A program made the position numbers and the translations under genes. Positions 22,849 through 33,100 of a stretch of 33,940 nt of DNA are shown here, piece by piece. This DNA is from Bacteroidales bacterium. Its GTDB lineage: Bacteria; Bacteroidota; Bacteroidia; Bacteroidales; Bacteroidaceae. The notes below the pieces were generated by a model. The model had not been told where the DNA came from. It searched no databases and was given only the letters and a program-made list of their open reading frames with translations. The stretch spans positions 1 to 33,940 of the forward strand of contig SUXO01000023.1 of assembly GCA_015060885.1 (NCBI GenBank), in the 5' to 3' direction. Every line of letters starts with the position of its first letter. Position 1 is the stretch's first letter.

Positions 22849-25428
22849 ATGAATTTTAGACTTCTTCCCGTTCTGCTGGTTGCAATGCTCTCAATGGGTA
22901 CAAGCAGTGCTTTTGCCGATGATGCTGCAACGAAGAGTGACAATAAAAAATCCAAAAAAGGATTCCTCTTCTTCAAGAAAAAATCGAAGGATGAAACCCC
23001 TGCTCCTGTATCGCCATACAAAACGATGACCGGCCGCGATTCGCTCGCAATGTCGGGCGTGATGAACGTGATACAAAAGGAGGATACCGTCTATCTCGAA
23101 CTCCCAACCCGTTTGCTTGGCAAGCAATTCCTTGTGTCGAACAAATTGCAGCAAGTGCCCATCGAACTGAACGAGTCGAGTGTAAACAAAGGTATCAACT
23201 ATGCAAACCAGGTGGTGCGTTTCGAATGGGATAAAAAGGGCAAGGCTGTGAAAATCTATCAGCAGCGTCTTACACCCGAAGTTCCCGAGGGCTCACGCTT
23301 GGCCCGTTCGGTGGCCGACAATTACATCGACCCCATCATTGCCTCGCTTAAAATAGAGTGCGTTGCCCCCGATTCCAGTTCGGTAATATTCAAGGTAAGC
23401 GACTTCTTCAACGGCAAGAAGAGTGTGCTTAACGATGTATTCAACGACATAAACATCGGAACATCGCCGGTAAAGGAACTCTCACGTATTTTAAGTGTAA
23501 AGGCTTACGAGCGCAGCGTCGTTGCCCTGTCGGAACTTACAACAACAGTGCACGAGGGAACTTCAAAAGTGAATGTAACGGTTGTGGTGAGTACCGCAAT
23601 ATGTCTGTTGCCCGACGAACCTATGGCACGTCGCCGCGAGGACTGGCGTGTGGGCTATTTCTCGACTCCCGCTACAATTTACAACGACCGTCAACAGAAG
23701 GTGGAGCATACCCGCTACATAACACGCTGGCGTCTGGAACCGAGCGATACCGCTGCATATATGCGCGGTGAGCTTACCGAGCCTGTGAAACCAATAAAAT
23801 TCTATATAGGCAAGGCTGTTCCCGAACATCTCCGTCCTTACATTGTCAAAGGAATTGAGGACTGGAACCGCGCATTCGAAAAGGCCGGCTTCAAGAATGC
23901 CGTGCAGGCTATAATCCCTCACGATACACTCGATGTCGATGGCGACGATATGCACTACTCGGTTTTGACCTATGCCGCATCGGAGAAGGCCAATGCAATG
24001 GGCCCCTCTACCATAGACCCCCGTACAGGAGAGATTTTAGAAGCCGATATTATTTGGTGGCACAACGTGCAGTCGCTCATTAGCGAGTGGATAACAGTGC
24101 AGACAGGTGCAGTGGACCCCCGTGCCCGCTCTCTTGAATTACCCATAGAACTCATAGGCGATGCAGTGCGATTCGTGGCTTGCCACGAGGTGGGGCATTC
24201 ATTGGGACTGCGTCATAATATGATGGCTTCGGCTGCCTATCCCACCGACTCTTTGCGTTCGGCTTCCTTCACGTCGCGTATGGGAGGAACATCGGCAAGT
24301 ATTATGGATTATGCCCGTTTCAACTACGTGGCACAGCCGGGTGACGGGGTTAAAGTGATGTCGCCCAATATAGGCCCTTATGACTTTATGGCAATAGAGT
24401 GGGGCTATCGCTGGTATCCCGTCGGAACCGACGAGGAGAAGGTGTTGTCGGAATTCATTGCAAAGCACAAAGGTATAGAGTACCGTTACAGCGAGACACA
24501 GCCCCAGCGTTCGGCAATTGATCCCAGAGCGTTGAGTGAGGACTTGGGTGATGACCCTGTGAAATCGGCTCGCTTGGGTATTGAAAATCTCAAACGCATT
24601 ATGCCCAATCTGGTTGAGTGGACACGCAACAATAAGGCGGGGCAGAACTACGATGAAGCAGCAAATCTGTATGCCGCCATAATTTATCAATGGAACCTCT
24701 ACCAATACCACGTAATGGCAAACATCGGCGGTATTTATATGGACCGTCCCACCATTGAGTGGATAGACAATCCCGAAAAGAAGGCCTATACCTTTGTGGA
24801 GAAAAAACGTCAGCGCGAGGCGGTTCAGTTCCTCCTCGACGAGGTGCTCTGTTTCCCCGAATGGCTGTTCGGCTCTCCCTTCTCCACACAGGTGTTCCCG
24901 TTGCGCAGGACACCGTTCGGCACCACAGAACAGGAACCCGCTATGCTGCTCAAAAACCAGCAGAACTACATCCTGTGGGACTTGCTTGCCAACGAACGCA
25001 TAGTAAGAATGTACCAGAACGAGTGGATGAACGGCGACAACGCCTTCTCGGCCGTGGAAATGCTCGATATGCTCCACAAGTCAATCTTCCGCAAGACTAT
25101 TGCAGGGCAGAAACTCAATGTAATGGAGCGTAGCCTGCAAAAGAGTTTTGTTGATGCACTCATCACCGCAGCTGCCGAGAAAGAGGGCGTAAAGATAAAC
25201 AAAAGCCTTGCCGACGAGAACGGGGTGAGCACCAGCGCACCGCGCACTGTCGATATGACAATGACACAGATTACCCGCACAAGCGACGCTTTGAGCGTTA
25301 AACGCAGCGAACTCATACGCATAATGCGACTGATGAAGAACCGCAGGACAAGCGGCGATTTGAGCACACAAATGCACTATGACGATGTTATACTGCGCAT
25401 ACAGACAGCTCTTGGATTACAGAAATAA
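22849..25428 (+). CDS. Zinc-dependent metalloprotease (DUF5117/DUF5118, met-zincin)
   Basis: 859 residues. Signal peptide MNFRLLPVLLVAMLSMGTSSAFA; a TTG six codons upstream (22831) would also be in frame but the ATG fits the signal peptide. Lys-rich linker (about 30-55), DUF5118-like region (about 58-105), DUF5117-like region (about 110-300), then the protease domain with zinc motif HEVGHSLGLRH (H446, E447, H450, H456) and Met-turn region SIMDYARFNY about 40 residues later. These proteins are common in Bacteroidetes next to SusC/SusD pairs; their substrates are not established. No lipobox and no T9SS tail, so periplasm is likely. First gene of a four-gene operon; gap to susC is 30 nt. It may trim peptides brought in by the SusCD pair. 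Confidence 0.92.
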   Translation: MNFRLLPVLLVAMLSMGTSSAFADDAATKSDNKKSKKGFLFFKKKSKDETPAPVSPYKTMTGRDSLAMSGVMNVIQKEDTVYLELPTRLLGKQFLVSNKLQQVPIELNESSVNKGINYANQVVRFEWDKKGKAVKIYQQRLTPEVPEGSRLARSVADNYIDPIIASLKIECVAPDSSSVIFKVSDFFNGKKSVLNDVFNDINIGTSPVKELSRILSVKAYERSVVALSELTTTVHEGTSKVNVTVVVSTAICLLPDEPMARRREDWRVGYFSTPATIYNDRQQKVEHTRYITRWRLEPSDTAAYMRGELTEPVKPIKFYIGKAVPEHLRPYIVKGIEDWNRAFEKAGFKNAVQAIIPHDTLDVDGDDMHYSVLTYAASEKANAMGPSTIDPRTGEILEADIIWWHNVQSLISEWITVQTGAVDPRARSLELPIELIGDAVRFVACHEVGHSLGLRHNMMASAAYPTDSLRSASFTSRMGGTSASIMDYARFNYVAQPGDGVKVMSPNIGPYDFMAIEWGYRWYPVGTDEEKVLSEFIAKHKGIEYRYSETQPQRSAIDPRALSEDLGDDPVKSARLGIENLKRIMPNLVEWTRNNKAGQNYDEAANLYAAIIYQWNLYQYHVMANIGGIYMDRPTIEWIDNPEKKAYTFVEKKRQREAVQFLLDEVLCFPEWLFGSPFSTQVFPLRRTPFGTTEQEPAMLLKNQQNYILWDLLANERIVRMYQNEWMNGDNAFSAVEMLDMLHKSIFRKTIAGQKLNVMERSLQKSFVDALITAAAEKEGVKINKSLADENGVSTSAPRTVDMTMTQITRTSDALSVKRSELIRIMRLMKNRRTSGDLSTQMHYDDVILRIQTALGLQK

Positions 25429-25458
25429 TAACAGGAATAAACCATTAAGAAAATTTAG

Positions 25459-28400
25459 ATGAAAAGAATCAGCATACTATCGCTCCTGACAATGTGCTTT
25501 GTTGCAACCTTTGCACAGATGCGCACTATCACCGGCATCGTTACGGATGAAACTTCCAAAAACGAAGGCCTTGTCGGTGCAATGATTGCCATAAAGGATG
25601 GCAAAAGCACCAAAGGTACAGTTACCGACAGCGAAGGCAAGTTTCTCTTGTCATTGTCTGCCGACATCAAAGTTATGACAATCAGTTCAATGGGGTACGA
25701 AACCAAGAAAGTAACCCTTGAACCCGGTGTGAGCCATTATACAATCACACTGCACCCTGTAAACCAGAATCTCGACGAGTTTGTGGTAACAGGTTACCAA
25801 CAGATAGACCGCCGTAAACTTACCGCAGCCGTTACAACAGTAAAGATATCGGACGAAACCGTAGGTGCAGTCAAGAATATCGACCAGGCACTTGCCGGTC
25901 AGGTGGCAGGTCTTTCATCGGTAACGTCGAGTGGTGCCCCCGGTTCACCGGTAAAGATTCGCATTCGCGGTACCGCTTCTATAAACGGCGTACAGGAACC
26001 TCTGTGGGTGCTCGACGGTATTCCTTTGGAGGGTAATGAGATACCAGCAATAGAGAACCTCAACGACATTGACGAGATATACCAGACAAGCATCGCAGGC
26101 ATCAACCCCTCGGATATTGAGAATATTACCGTGTTGAAGGATGCTGCCGCTACCGCAATATATGGTGCGCGCGCTGCCAACGGAGTAATCGTTATCACAA
26201 CAAAGAAAGGTAAGGAGGGGCGTTCGATAGTCAATGTGTCGAGCAAACTCACATACAGCCCGACAATGGACATAGATCGCCTGAACCTGCTCAACTCCGA
26301 CGAAAAGGTAAATCTTGAACTCGATTTGCTCGGCAGCGACTATACTTATCGCCAGAGCAAGGGCGGCGTGGCCAACATACTTAATGAACTTGGAGAGATA
26401 GATGCATATAAAACAGGTGGCTGGGCTGCACTCTCGCCCGAAGCGCAACAGCGCATAAACCGCTTGCGTGTTATCAATACCGACTGGAACGACATTCTTT
26501 TCCGCGATGTATTCAACCAGGAGCACAACGTGAGTGTGAGCGGTGGTTCCGACAGGGCACACTACTATGCATCGGTAGGTTACTATAACGAGCAGGGTAA
26601 TGTAAAGGGCGTTGAGAACGAGCGTTATAACATAACACTTAAAGGCGATTACAAGATTAACCGCTATCTCACTGTCGATGCCTCGGTTTTTGCCAACCAG
26701 CGTACACAGGAGAGTTATATGACCGATGCGGCCGGCTTCACCAACCCTGTATACTATTCCCGTATGGCCAACCCCTATTTTGAGCCATTCGACTCAAACG
26801 GCAATTACATATATGACAAGAATGTACAGGGCCGCGAGAGCGAAGTGCCCGACTTCAATATCTTTGAAGAGCGTGCCAATACATTGAAGGAGCGTACCGA
26901 CCGCTCCATTATGGCTCTTTTCGGTGCAAGGTTCGACATTACAAGCCACCTTAAACTTACAACACAGTTCGGCATACAGCACGACAACTACACCCTCACC
27001 CGCTATGCAGGGCACGACAGCTATGCAATGCGCAAGATAAAGGAGTACGGTACCTTTGTGATTGACGGTGAGCGCAAGTCGATATTCCCCGACGGAGGTA
27101 TGAACAAAGTCACCGAGTCACACACCGACCAGTGGACATTGAAGGCAATGTTGGAGTGGAACAGACGCATATTCGACGTGCACGACCTTGAATTGATGGG
27201 AGGTACCGAAATACGTCACACCGAAACGGGTGCCACCACCTCAACAGTATATGGGTATGACAAACGTACACTCACCACACAGCCTGTGCTGTTCCCCTCG
27301 CAGAGCATAGCCGAAAGCTACCCCCTTTATCAGGAGATACAGACCGAAAATGCCTATGCGTCGTGGTTTGCCACAGGTTCTTACACCTATCACTATCGCT
27401 ACACGCTGGGTGCAAGCGTGCGTTTCGACGGCAGCGATGTCTTTGGCGTGGCCAAGAAATACCGTTATTTGCCACTATACTCGTTCAGCACAATGTGGCG
27501 TGCAAAGGAGGAGGCCTTCCTGCAAAAAGTACGTTGGATTGACGAACTCTCATTGCGTGCATCATACGGTTTGCAAGGTAACATCGACAAGAATACCTCG
27601 CCCTATCTCATCGGCCAGTTCGATAAAGTTACTGTGCTTCCCGGCAATATCGAGGATATAATCGCAACCGAAACAGCTCCGAACCCGAACCTCAAATGGG
27701 AGAAGACAAGAAACGTGAACGTGGGCCTGAATATGGAGTTCTTCCACAATCGTTTGCGTGTTAATGTCGACTACTATTACCGTCGCGGTACCGACCTCAT
27801 AAGTTCGCGCCAGCTTCCTTTGGAGACCGGTTTTTCAAGCACCACCATAAACTGGGCATCGATGGAGAACAAGGGTTGGGAGTTCGCGGTGAGCACCACC
27901 AATATCAAGACCAGGAACTTCAAGTGGACAACAATGTTGAATCTGGGCTTCAACACCAACAAGATTCTCGACGAGAGCGTGGCCGAAAACTCAACCAATC
28001 CCTCGCGCGAGGGTTATCCCATTGGTGCAATCTTCGCCTATAAGACTGCCGGGATCGACAAGGACGGTTATCCGCTCTTTGTGGGCAAGGATGGCAGCAT
28101 TCTCACTGCAAAAGAGTTCTTTAACCTTAACCGTTTCGGTGCAAGCGGCCTTTCGGCCGAGGAACAGCGCAACCTTTACACCTATATGGGTACATCGGAA
28201 CCCAAATGTTCGGGCGGTTTCATAAATACCTTCGAATGGGGTAATTGGCAGCTGAACCTGAATTTTGTCTTTAACCTCGGTATGAAGGTGCGTGTACAGC
28301 CCTCGTATTCACCCGTATATTACGACCGCGGTCTTAATACCAACAAGGATATCCTGAACCGTTGGACAGCGGCCAACCCCTACTCATCATTGCCCGGCCT

Positions 28401-28710
28401 TATGACAAACAATGTGGGCCGCAGTGACGAATATACCCACTATGAGGAGTACAATACATACAGTATGCTCGACATATGGGTGCGCAAGCAGAACTATTGC
28501 CGCCTGCAAAGCGTGCGCATCGGGTACCGCATCCCAAGCAAGCTGCTTGCTCCGTTGGGTATAACGTCGGCATCACTCTCGTTCGAGGGACGTAATCTCC
28601 TTGTAATAGCAAGCGATTATGAGAACTATCTCGACCCAGAAACAATGGGTAATCCGTTTGCACAGCCCATCCCCAAAAGTTATATTTTTGGATTGAATGT
28701 CACTTTCTAA
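25459..28710 (+). CDS. SusC/RagA-family TonB-dependent outer-membrane transporter
   Basis: 1083 residues. Signal peptide MKRISILSLLTMCFVATFAQ; carboxypeptidase-regulatory-like beta domain (about 21-95, ITGIVTDE ... GTVTDSEGKFLLSLS); TonB box region LDEFVVTGYQ; plug domain with KIRIRGTASINGVQEPLWVLDGIP and ITVLKDAAATAIYGARAANGV, both SusC signatures; then a long beta barrel ending in FGLNVTF. It forms the TonB-powered channel under the SusD lid and imports oligosaccharides or peptides into the periplasm. No glycoside hydrolase is in the operon, while a metalloprotease is, which favours a peptide or glycoprotein substrate (inference). Gap to susD 30 nt. Confidence 0.96.
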   Translation: MKRISILSLLTMCFVATFAQMRTITGIVTDETSKNEGLVGAMIAIKDGKSTKGTVTDSEGKFLLSLSADIKVMTISSMGYETKKVTLEPGVSHYTITLHPVNQNLDEFVVTGYQQIDRRKLTAAVTTVKISDETVGAVKNIDQALAGQVAGLSSVTSSGAPGSPVKIRIRGTASINGVQEPLWVLDGIPLEGNEIPAIENLNDIDEIYQTSIAGINPSDIENITVLKDAAATAIYGARAANGVIVITTKKGKEGRSIVNVSSKLTYSPTMDIDRLNLLNSDEKVNLELDLLGSDYTYRQSKGGVANILNELGEIDAYKTGGWAALSPEAQQRINRLRVINTDWNDILFRDVFNQEHNVSVSGGSDRAHYYASVGYYNEQGNVKGVENERYNITLKGDYKINRYLTVDASVFANQRTQESYMTDAAGFTNPVYYSRMANPYFEPFDSNGNYIYDKNVQGRESEVPDFNIFEERANTLKERTDRSIMALFGARFDITSHLKLTTQFGIQHDNYTLTRYAGHDSYAMRKIKEYGTFVIDGERKSIFPDGGMNKVTESHTDQWTLKAMLEWNRRIFDVHDLELMGGTEIRHTETGATTSTVYGYDKRTLTTQPVLFPSQSIAESYPLYQEIQTENAYASWFATGSYTYHYRYTLGASVRFDGSDVFGVAKKYRYLPLYSFSTMWRAKEEAFLQKVRWIDELSLRASYGLQGNIDKNTSPYLIGQFDKVTVLPGNIEDIIATETAPNPNLKWEKTRNVNVGLNMEFFHNRLRVNVDYYYRRGTDLISSRQLPLETGFSSTTINWASMENKGWEFAVSTTNIKTRNFKWTTMLNLGFNTNKILDESVAENSTNPSREGYPIGAIFAYKTAGIDKDGYPLFVGKDGSILTAKEFFNLNRFGASGLSAEEQRNLYTYMGTSEPKCSGGFINTFEWGNWQLNLNFVFNLGMKVRVQPSYSPVYYDRGLNTNKDILNRWTAANPYSSLPGLMTNNVGRSDEYTHYEEYNTYSMLDIWVRKQNYCRLQSVRIGYRIPSKLLAPLGITSASLSFEGRNLLVIASDYENYLDPETMGNPFAQPIPKSYIFGLNVTF

Positions 28711-28740
28711 CAAACGCAACCAAAACAAGAATAATAGACA

Positions 28741-30120
28741 ATGAAAATAAGGACTCTTCTTTTAGGTATTTTTGCAATACTCGCCTTTACAGCGTGTGAC
28801 GACTTCCTCGATATCACCCCCACAGGAAAAGTAATTGCAACAACAGGCGATGAGTACCGCGCGCTCCTCACCTATGAGTATAACAAGTTTACAAAGGACA
28901 GGTATATGACAACCTTGCTCACCGATGAGCTTAATATGGATGTCAAGAACTCCAAGGATGCCGACAAGGATGCATATCTCGACCTCTGGCTATGGAAAGA
29001 GAACCCCTCTCTCACCACAAGCTATTTTTCGTGGCGCGAGTATTATCACTCCATATACATCGCAAACTACATAATCGAGCACCGGTTCGAAATAATCGAG
29101 GCGACATCGGAAGAGATAAACCAACTGGTGGGCGAGGCATATATGATGCGTGCCTACTCCCATTTCCTTCTTGTAAACCTCTATGCCGAGCCTTATACAC
29201 ATTGCAACCCGGCAACAACACGTGGAGTGCCGATGATGCTGGCAGCCGATGTAAACGCCATTCCGCGCAGCAGCAGTGTCGAAGATGTCTATCGTCAGGT
29301 GCTTAACGATATTGCCGAAGCCGAAAACTATCTCAACGTAGAGAAATGGGAAGAGGGAAAGAACTACCGTTTTAACAAGATATCGGCACAGGCTCTGCGT
29401 GCGCGCACCTACTTATATATGGGTGAGTGGCAGAAGTCGCTCGATGCAGCCAAAGCCGTGCTCCAAGTCTATAACGAGATTGAAAACCTTGCCATAAATG
29501 ACTGCCCGCTGCCCAACAGCCATAAATCGGTCGAGAGCATAGTTTCATTGGAGCGTTTCAGCAGCAATATGTACACCGTGATAAATATGCCCTCGCGCAA
29601 TTTCATAAATATGTACCGCAAGGGCGACCTGCGCATCAAGAAGTTCTTCAAGCGTGTTACAACAACAACATATTCACTGCTGAAAGGCGGAACCGACGAA
29701 TGTGTGAGCAGTTTCCGCACATCCGAGATGTATCTCACGGCAGCCGAGGCCTCGGCACGCCTGGGCGAAACAGGCGAGGCAGTGAACTATCTCATACCTC
29801 TTATGGAAAAACGTCTCGATGCAAGCGGTTACAGCACCACAAAGAAACTCATCGATGCGATGGATAACGAACAACTTATTCAGGAAATACTTGATGAACG
29901 TGCCCGTGAACTCGCATTTGAGGGACACCGTTGGAACGACCTGCGCCGCACCACACAACCCGAACTTACACACTCGTATGACTATGACAAGAACGGCAAG
30001 TTCGAGAATAAAGAGGGTGGTGAGCAGGAAATATACACATTGACACCCGATAAATATACAATGCGTTTCCCCACCTCGGCCGTGGAAGCAAACCCTGAGA
30101 TTGAGATATGGGATAAATGA
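28741..30120 (+). CDS. SusD/RagB-family surface nutrient-binding lipoprotein
   Basis: 459 residues. Lipobox AFTA-C (Cys19) followed by DDFLDI, an acidic start typical of surface-exported Bacteroidetes lipoproteins and of SusD proteins. SusD landmarks: EINQLVGEAYMMRAYSHFLLVNLY near residues 122-145, ALRARTYLYMGEWQKSLDAAKAV near 217-239, and the C-terminal IQEILDERARELAFEGHRWNDLRR near 380-403. It should cap the SusC barrel and bind the ligand. At about 460 residues it is slightly short for the family. Substrate not visible. Gap to the next gene is 46 nt without a clear promoter. Confidence 0.96.
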   Translation: MKIRTLLLGIFAILAFTACDDFLDITPTGKVIATTGDEYRALLTYEYNKFTKDRYMTTLLTDELNMDVKNSKDADKDAYLDLWLWKENPSLTTSYFSWREYYHSIYIANYIIEHRFEIIEATSEEINQLVGEAYMMRAYSHFLLVNLYAEPYTHCNPATTRGVPMMLAADVNAIPRSSSVEDVYRQVLNDIAEAENYLNVEKWEEGKNYRFNKISAQALRARTYLYMGEWQKSLDAAKAVLQVYNEIENLAINDCPLPNSHKSVESIVSLERFSSNMYTVINMPSRNFINMYRKGDLRIKKFFKRVTTTTYSLLKGGTDECVSSFRTSEMYLTAAEASARLGETGEAVNYLIPLMEKRLDASGYSTTKKLIDAMDNEQLIQEILDERARELAFEGHRWNDLRRTTQPELTHSYDYDKNGKFENKEGGEQEIYTLTPDKYTMRFPTSAVEANPEIEIWDK

Positions 30121-30166
30121 TAAGCGAAGAGAATAGTTTTTATATATTAACTTTTAATTGAGAATT

Positions 30167-33100
30167 ATGAAAAAATTTCTACTAATTTTGGTTGCTGTCG
30201 TAGCCACAATGGCTGCGCAAGCACAAGAGGTCTTCGACCAGACTTGGGCTGCTTCGTTTGAGCCTGTGTCGGACTCCTTGGAAATCAAAGGTGTAAACAC
30301 CGCAGTTGCCCTTGACGGCTCTGTATACGTGTCTAGCACCTACAACAAGGCATTCAGCTTCGGCAGCAGCGAAGTTGCCGACCCCGAAGGCCTCACCTCA
30401 TCGGCCATAGTGAAGTACAACGGCAAGGGTGAAGAGCAGTGGGCCGCCACCATCTTCGGTGCCGCCGAGATTTACGCCCTCATTGCCGATACCGACGGTA
30501 CACTCTATGCCGCCGGTCACTACATGGATGCAGTTATCTGCACCGGTACCGATGGCGAAGAGACAATCCTCGAAAGCGATGGCAGCTGTTACATCGGCTT
30601 CGTTGCCAAAATCAGCGCCGACGGTAAGTTCGAGGCCGTGAAGACCCTTGCTCCCGTAGTTAGCGATGGCATTATGAACAGCGGTCTCTACTTCCCCGAT
30701 CCTGCTTATGTCTATGTAACCCCCAACAACATCAAGATCGATGGCGACAAGGTATATGTATCGGCAGGCTTCTCGGCCGACGTACCCGAACTTGGTTGGG
30801 CCGCCAGCTATGTTAACGTATGGGACTTCATGTACATGGAGAACAAGAACCTCGGTCTCTTCTCACTCGACAAGAGCGACCTGTCCAATGCATCCAGCGT
30901 AGCCGTCGTTCAGAACACCGAGGCAATCTCATACAACCAGCACTATGCCGAAGCCTTTAATTTTGTAGCCGACAACGGTACAATCTATGTAGGCTTCATC
31001 GGTTTCGGTAACCTCACCCTCACCACCTCTGCCGGTGCAAGCAATTTCACATTCGCCACAACCGATGAAGGTGCTCTTGAACACGCATTCGTGTTGACAA
31101 CAATCGGTGAAACTGTTACAAGCAAAGTGTTCAACACCGCAGCTAACCCCAAAGCATATATCCCCTTCAACCTCTTTATGGGCGAGAATGGCGACAATCT
31201 TGTTCTTGGCGGAACCTTCCACGGCGAGCTTCCCTTCAACACCTCTTTGGTTGTCAGCGACGAACTCTCATCGGATATCTTTATTGCCACCCTCGACAAG
31301 GCAACCGGCAACGTGAGCGATACATACGTAAGCGGCATAGCCAACAGCGCCGCAGATATGGCTGTTTCATCCGATGCTGTAATCCTTGCAACAGCCGAGA
31401 ACGGTTGCTATGAGTTCGACCTCGCAACAAGAGAGGTTGCGAACATTGCAGAAACTTTGGCGAGCATCGCTATTGAGCCCGCTGCCGGTTTCGCGCGAAT
31501 CGCTCTTGCCGATAAATCAATAAATGTAGCCTTTACTGAATATGCAGGCAATGCACAGGGCTATGAGGGCTGGTTGAGCAACTATGAGTCTGTAACCGAT
31601 GCTGCCGAACTCAAAGCTATACGCACAGCTGCTGCTGTTGACGGTTCAGTATACGTGTCCAGCACCTACAACAAGGCATTCAGCTTTGGCAGCAGCGAAG
31701 TTGCCGACCCCGAAGGCCTCACCTCATCGGCCATTGTGAAGTACAATGGCAAGGGTGAAGAGCAGTGGGCCGCCACTATCTTCGGTGCCGCCGAGATTTA
31801 CGCCCTCACCGCCGATACCGACGGTACACTCTATGCCGCCGGCCACTACATGGATGCAGTTATCTGCACCGGTACCGATGGCGAAGAGACAATCCTCGAA
31901 AGCGATGGCAGCTGTTACATCGGCTTCGTTGCCAAAATCAGCGCCGACGGTAAGTTCGAGGCCGTGAAGACCCTTGCTCCCGTAGTTAGCGATGGCATTA
32001 TGAACAGCGGTCTCTACTTCCCCGATCCTGCTTATGTCTATGTAACCCCCAACAACATCAAGATCGATGGCGACAAGGTATATGTATCGGCAGGCTTCTC
32101 GGCCGACGTACCCGAACTTGGTTGGGCCGCCAGCTATGTTAACGTATGGGACTTCATGTACATGGAGAACAAGAACCTCGGTCTCTTCTCACTCGACAAG
32201 AGCGACCTGTCCAATGCATCCAGCGTAGCCGTCGTTCAGAACACCGAGGCAATCTCATACAACCAGCACTATGCCGAAGCCTTTAATTTTGTAGCCGACA
32301 ACGGTACAATCTATGTAGGCTTCATCGGTTTCGGTAACCTCACCCTCACCACCTCTGCCGGTGCAAGCAATTTCACATTCGCCACAACCGATGAAGGTGC
32401 TCTTGAACACGCATTCGTGTTGACAACAATCGGTGAAACTGTTACAAGCAAAGTGTTCAACACCGCAGCTAACCCCAAAGCATATATCCCCTTCAACCTC
32501 TTTATGGGCGAGAATGGCGACAATCTTGTTCTTGGCGGAACCTTCCACGGCGAGCTTCCCTTCAACACCTCTTTGGTTGTCAGCGACGAACTCTCATCGG
32601 ATATCTTTATTGCCACCCTCGACAAGGCAACCGGCAACGTGAGCGATACATACGTAAGCGGCATAGCCAGCGCTGCCGCAGATATGGCTGTTTCATCCGA
32701 TGCTGTAATCCTTGCAACAGCCGAGAATGGTTGCTATGAGTTCGACTTCGCAACAAGTGCAGTTGAAGTTAAGGAGATTACTTATAGCGCAATCGATGCT
32801 TATGGTAGCGTGAATAGTTCACGCGTATATACTGATGGTACTGTAATATATGTGAACGGTAATTTCACAGGTTCAGCTTCTGCTATCCTCGGCGATGTTG
32901 ACGGCGATGGCGAGGTTCTCGTAGCCGACGTAACAGCAGTAGTTGCAATGATTCTCGGTGATGTAGAGACAACCGCCGCAGCTGACGTTGACGGTGACGG
33001 TGAGTTGACAGTTGCCGATGCAACAGCACTTGTTACCATAATCCTGGGCAAAGACACTGCAAGTGCAGCTCCTGCAAAAGCAGCCGCTACACGCGCCGGT

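Noticed and set aside
24199-25077. Minus-strand ORF of 292 codons inside the metalloprotease gene
   Set aside because: Antisense to the protease domain, His/Val-rich, no promoter or known motif.
30323-32757. CRISPR array or satellite repeat
   Set aside because: Only two long copies, both in frame inside one protein gene; no short repeat-spacer pattern anywhere in the window and no cas genes.
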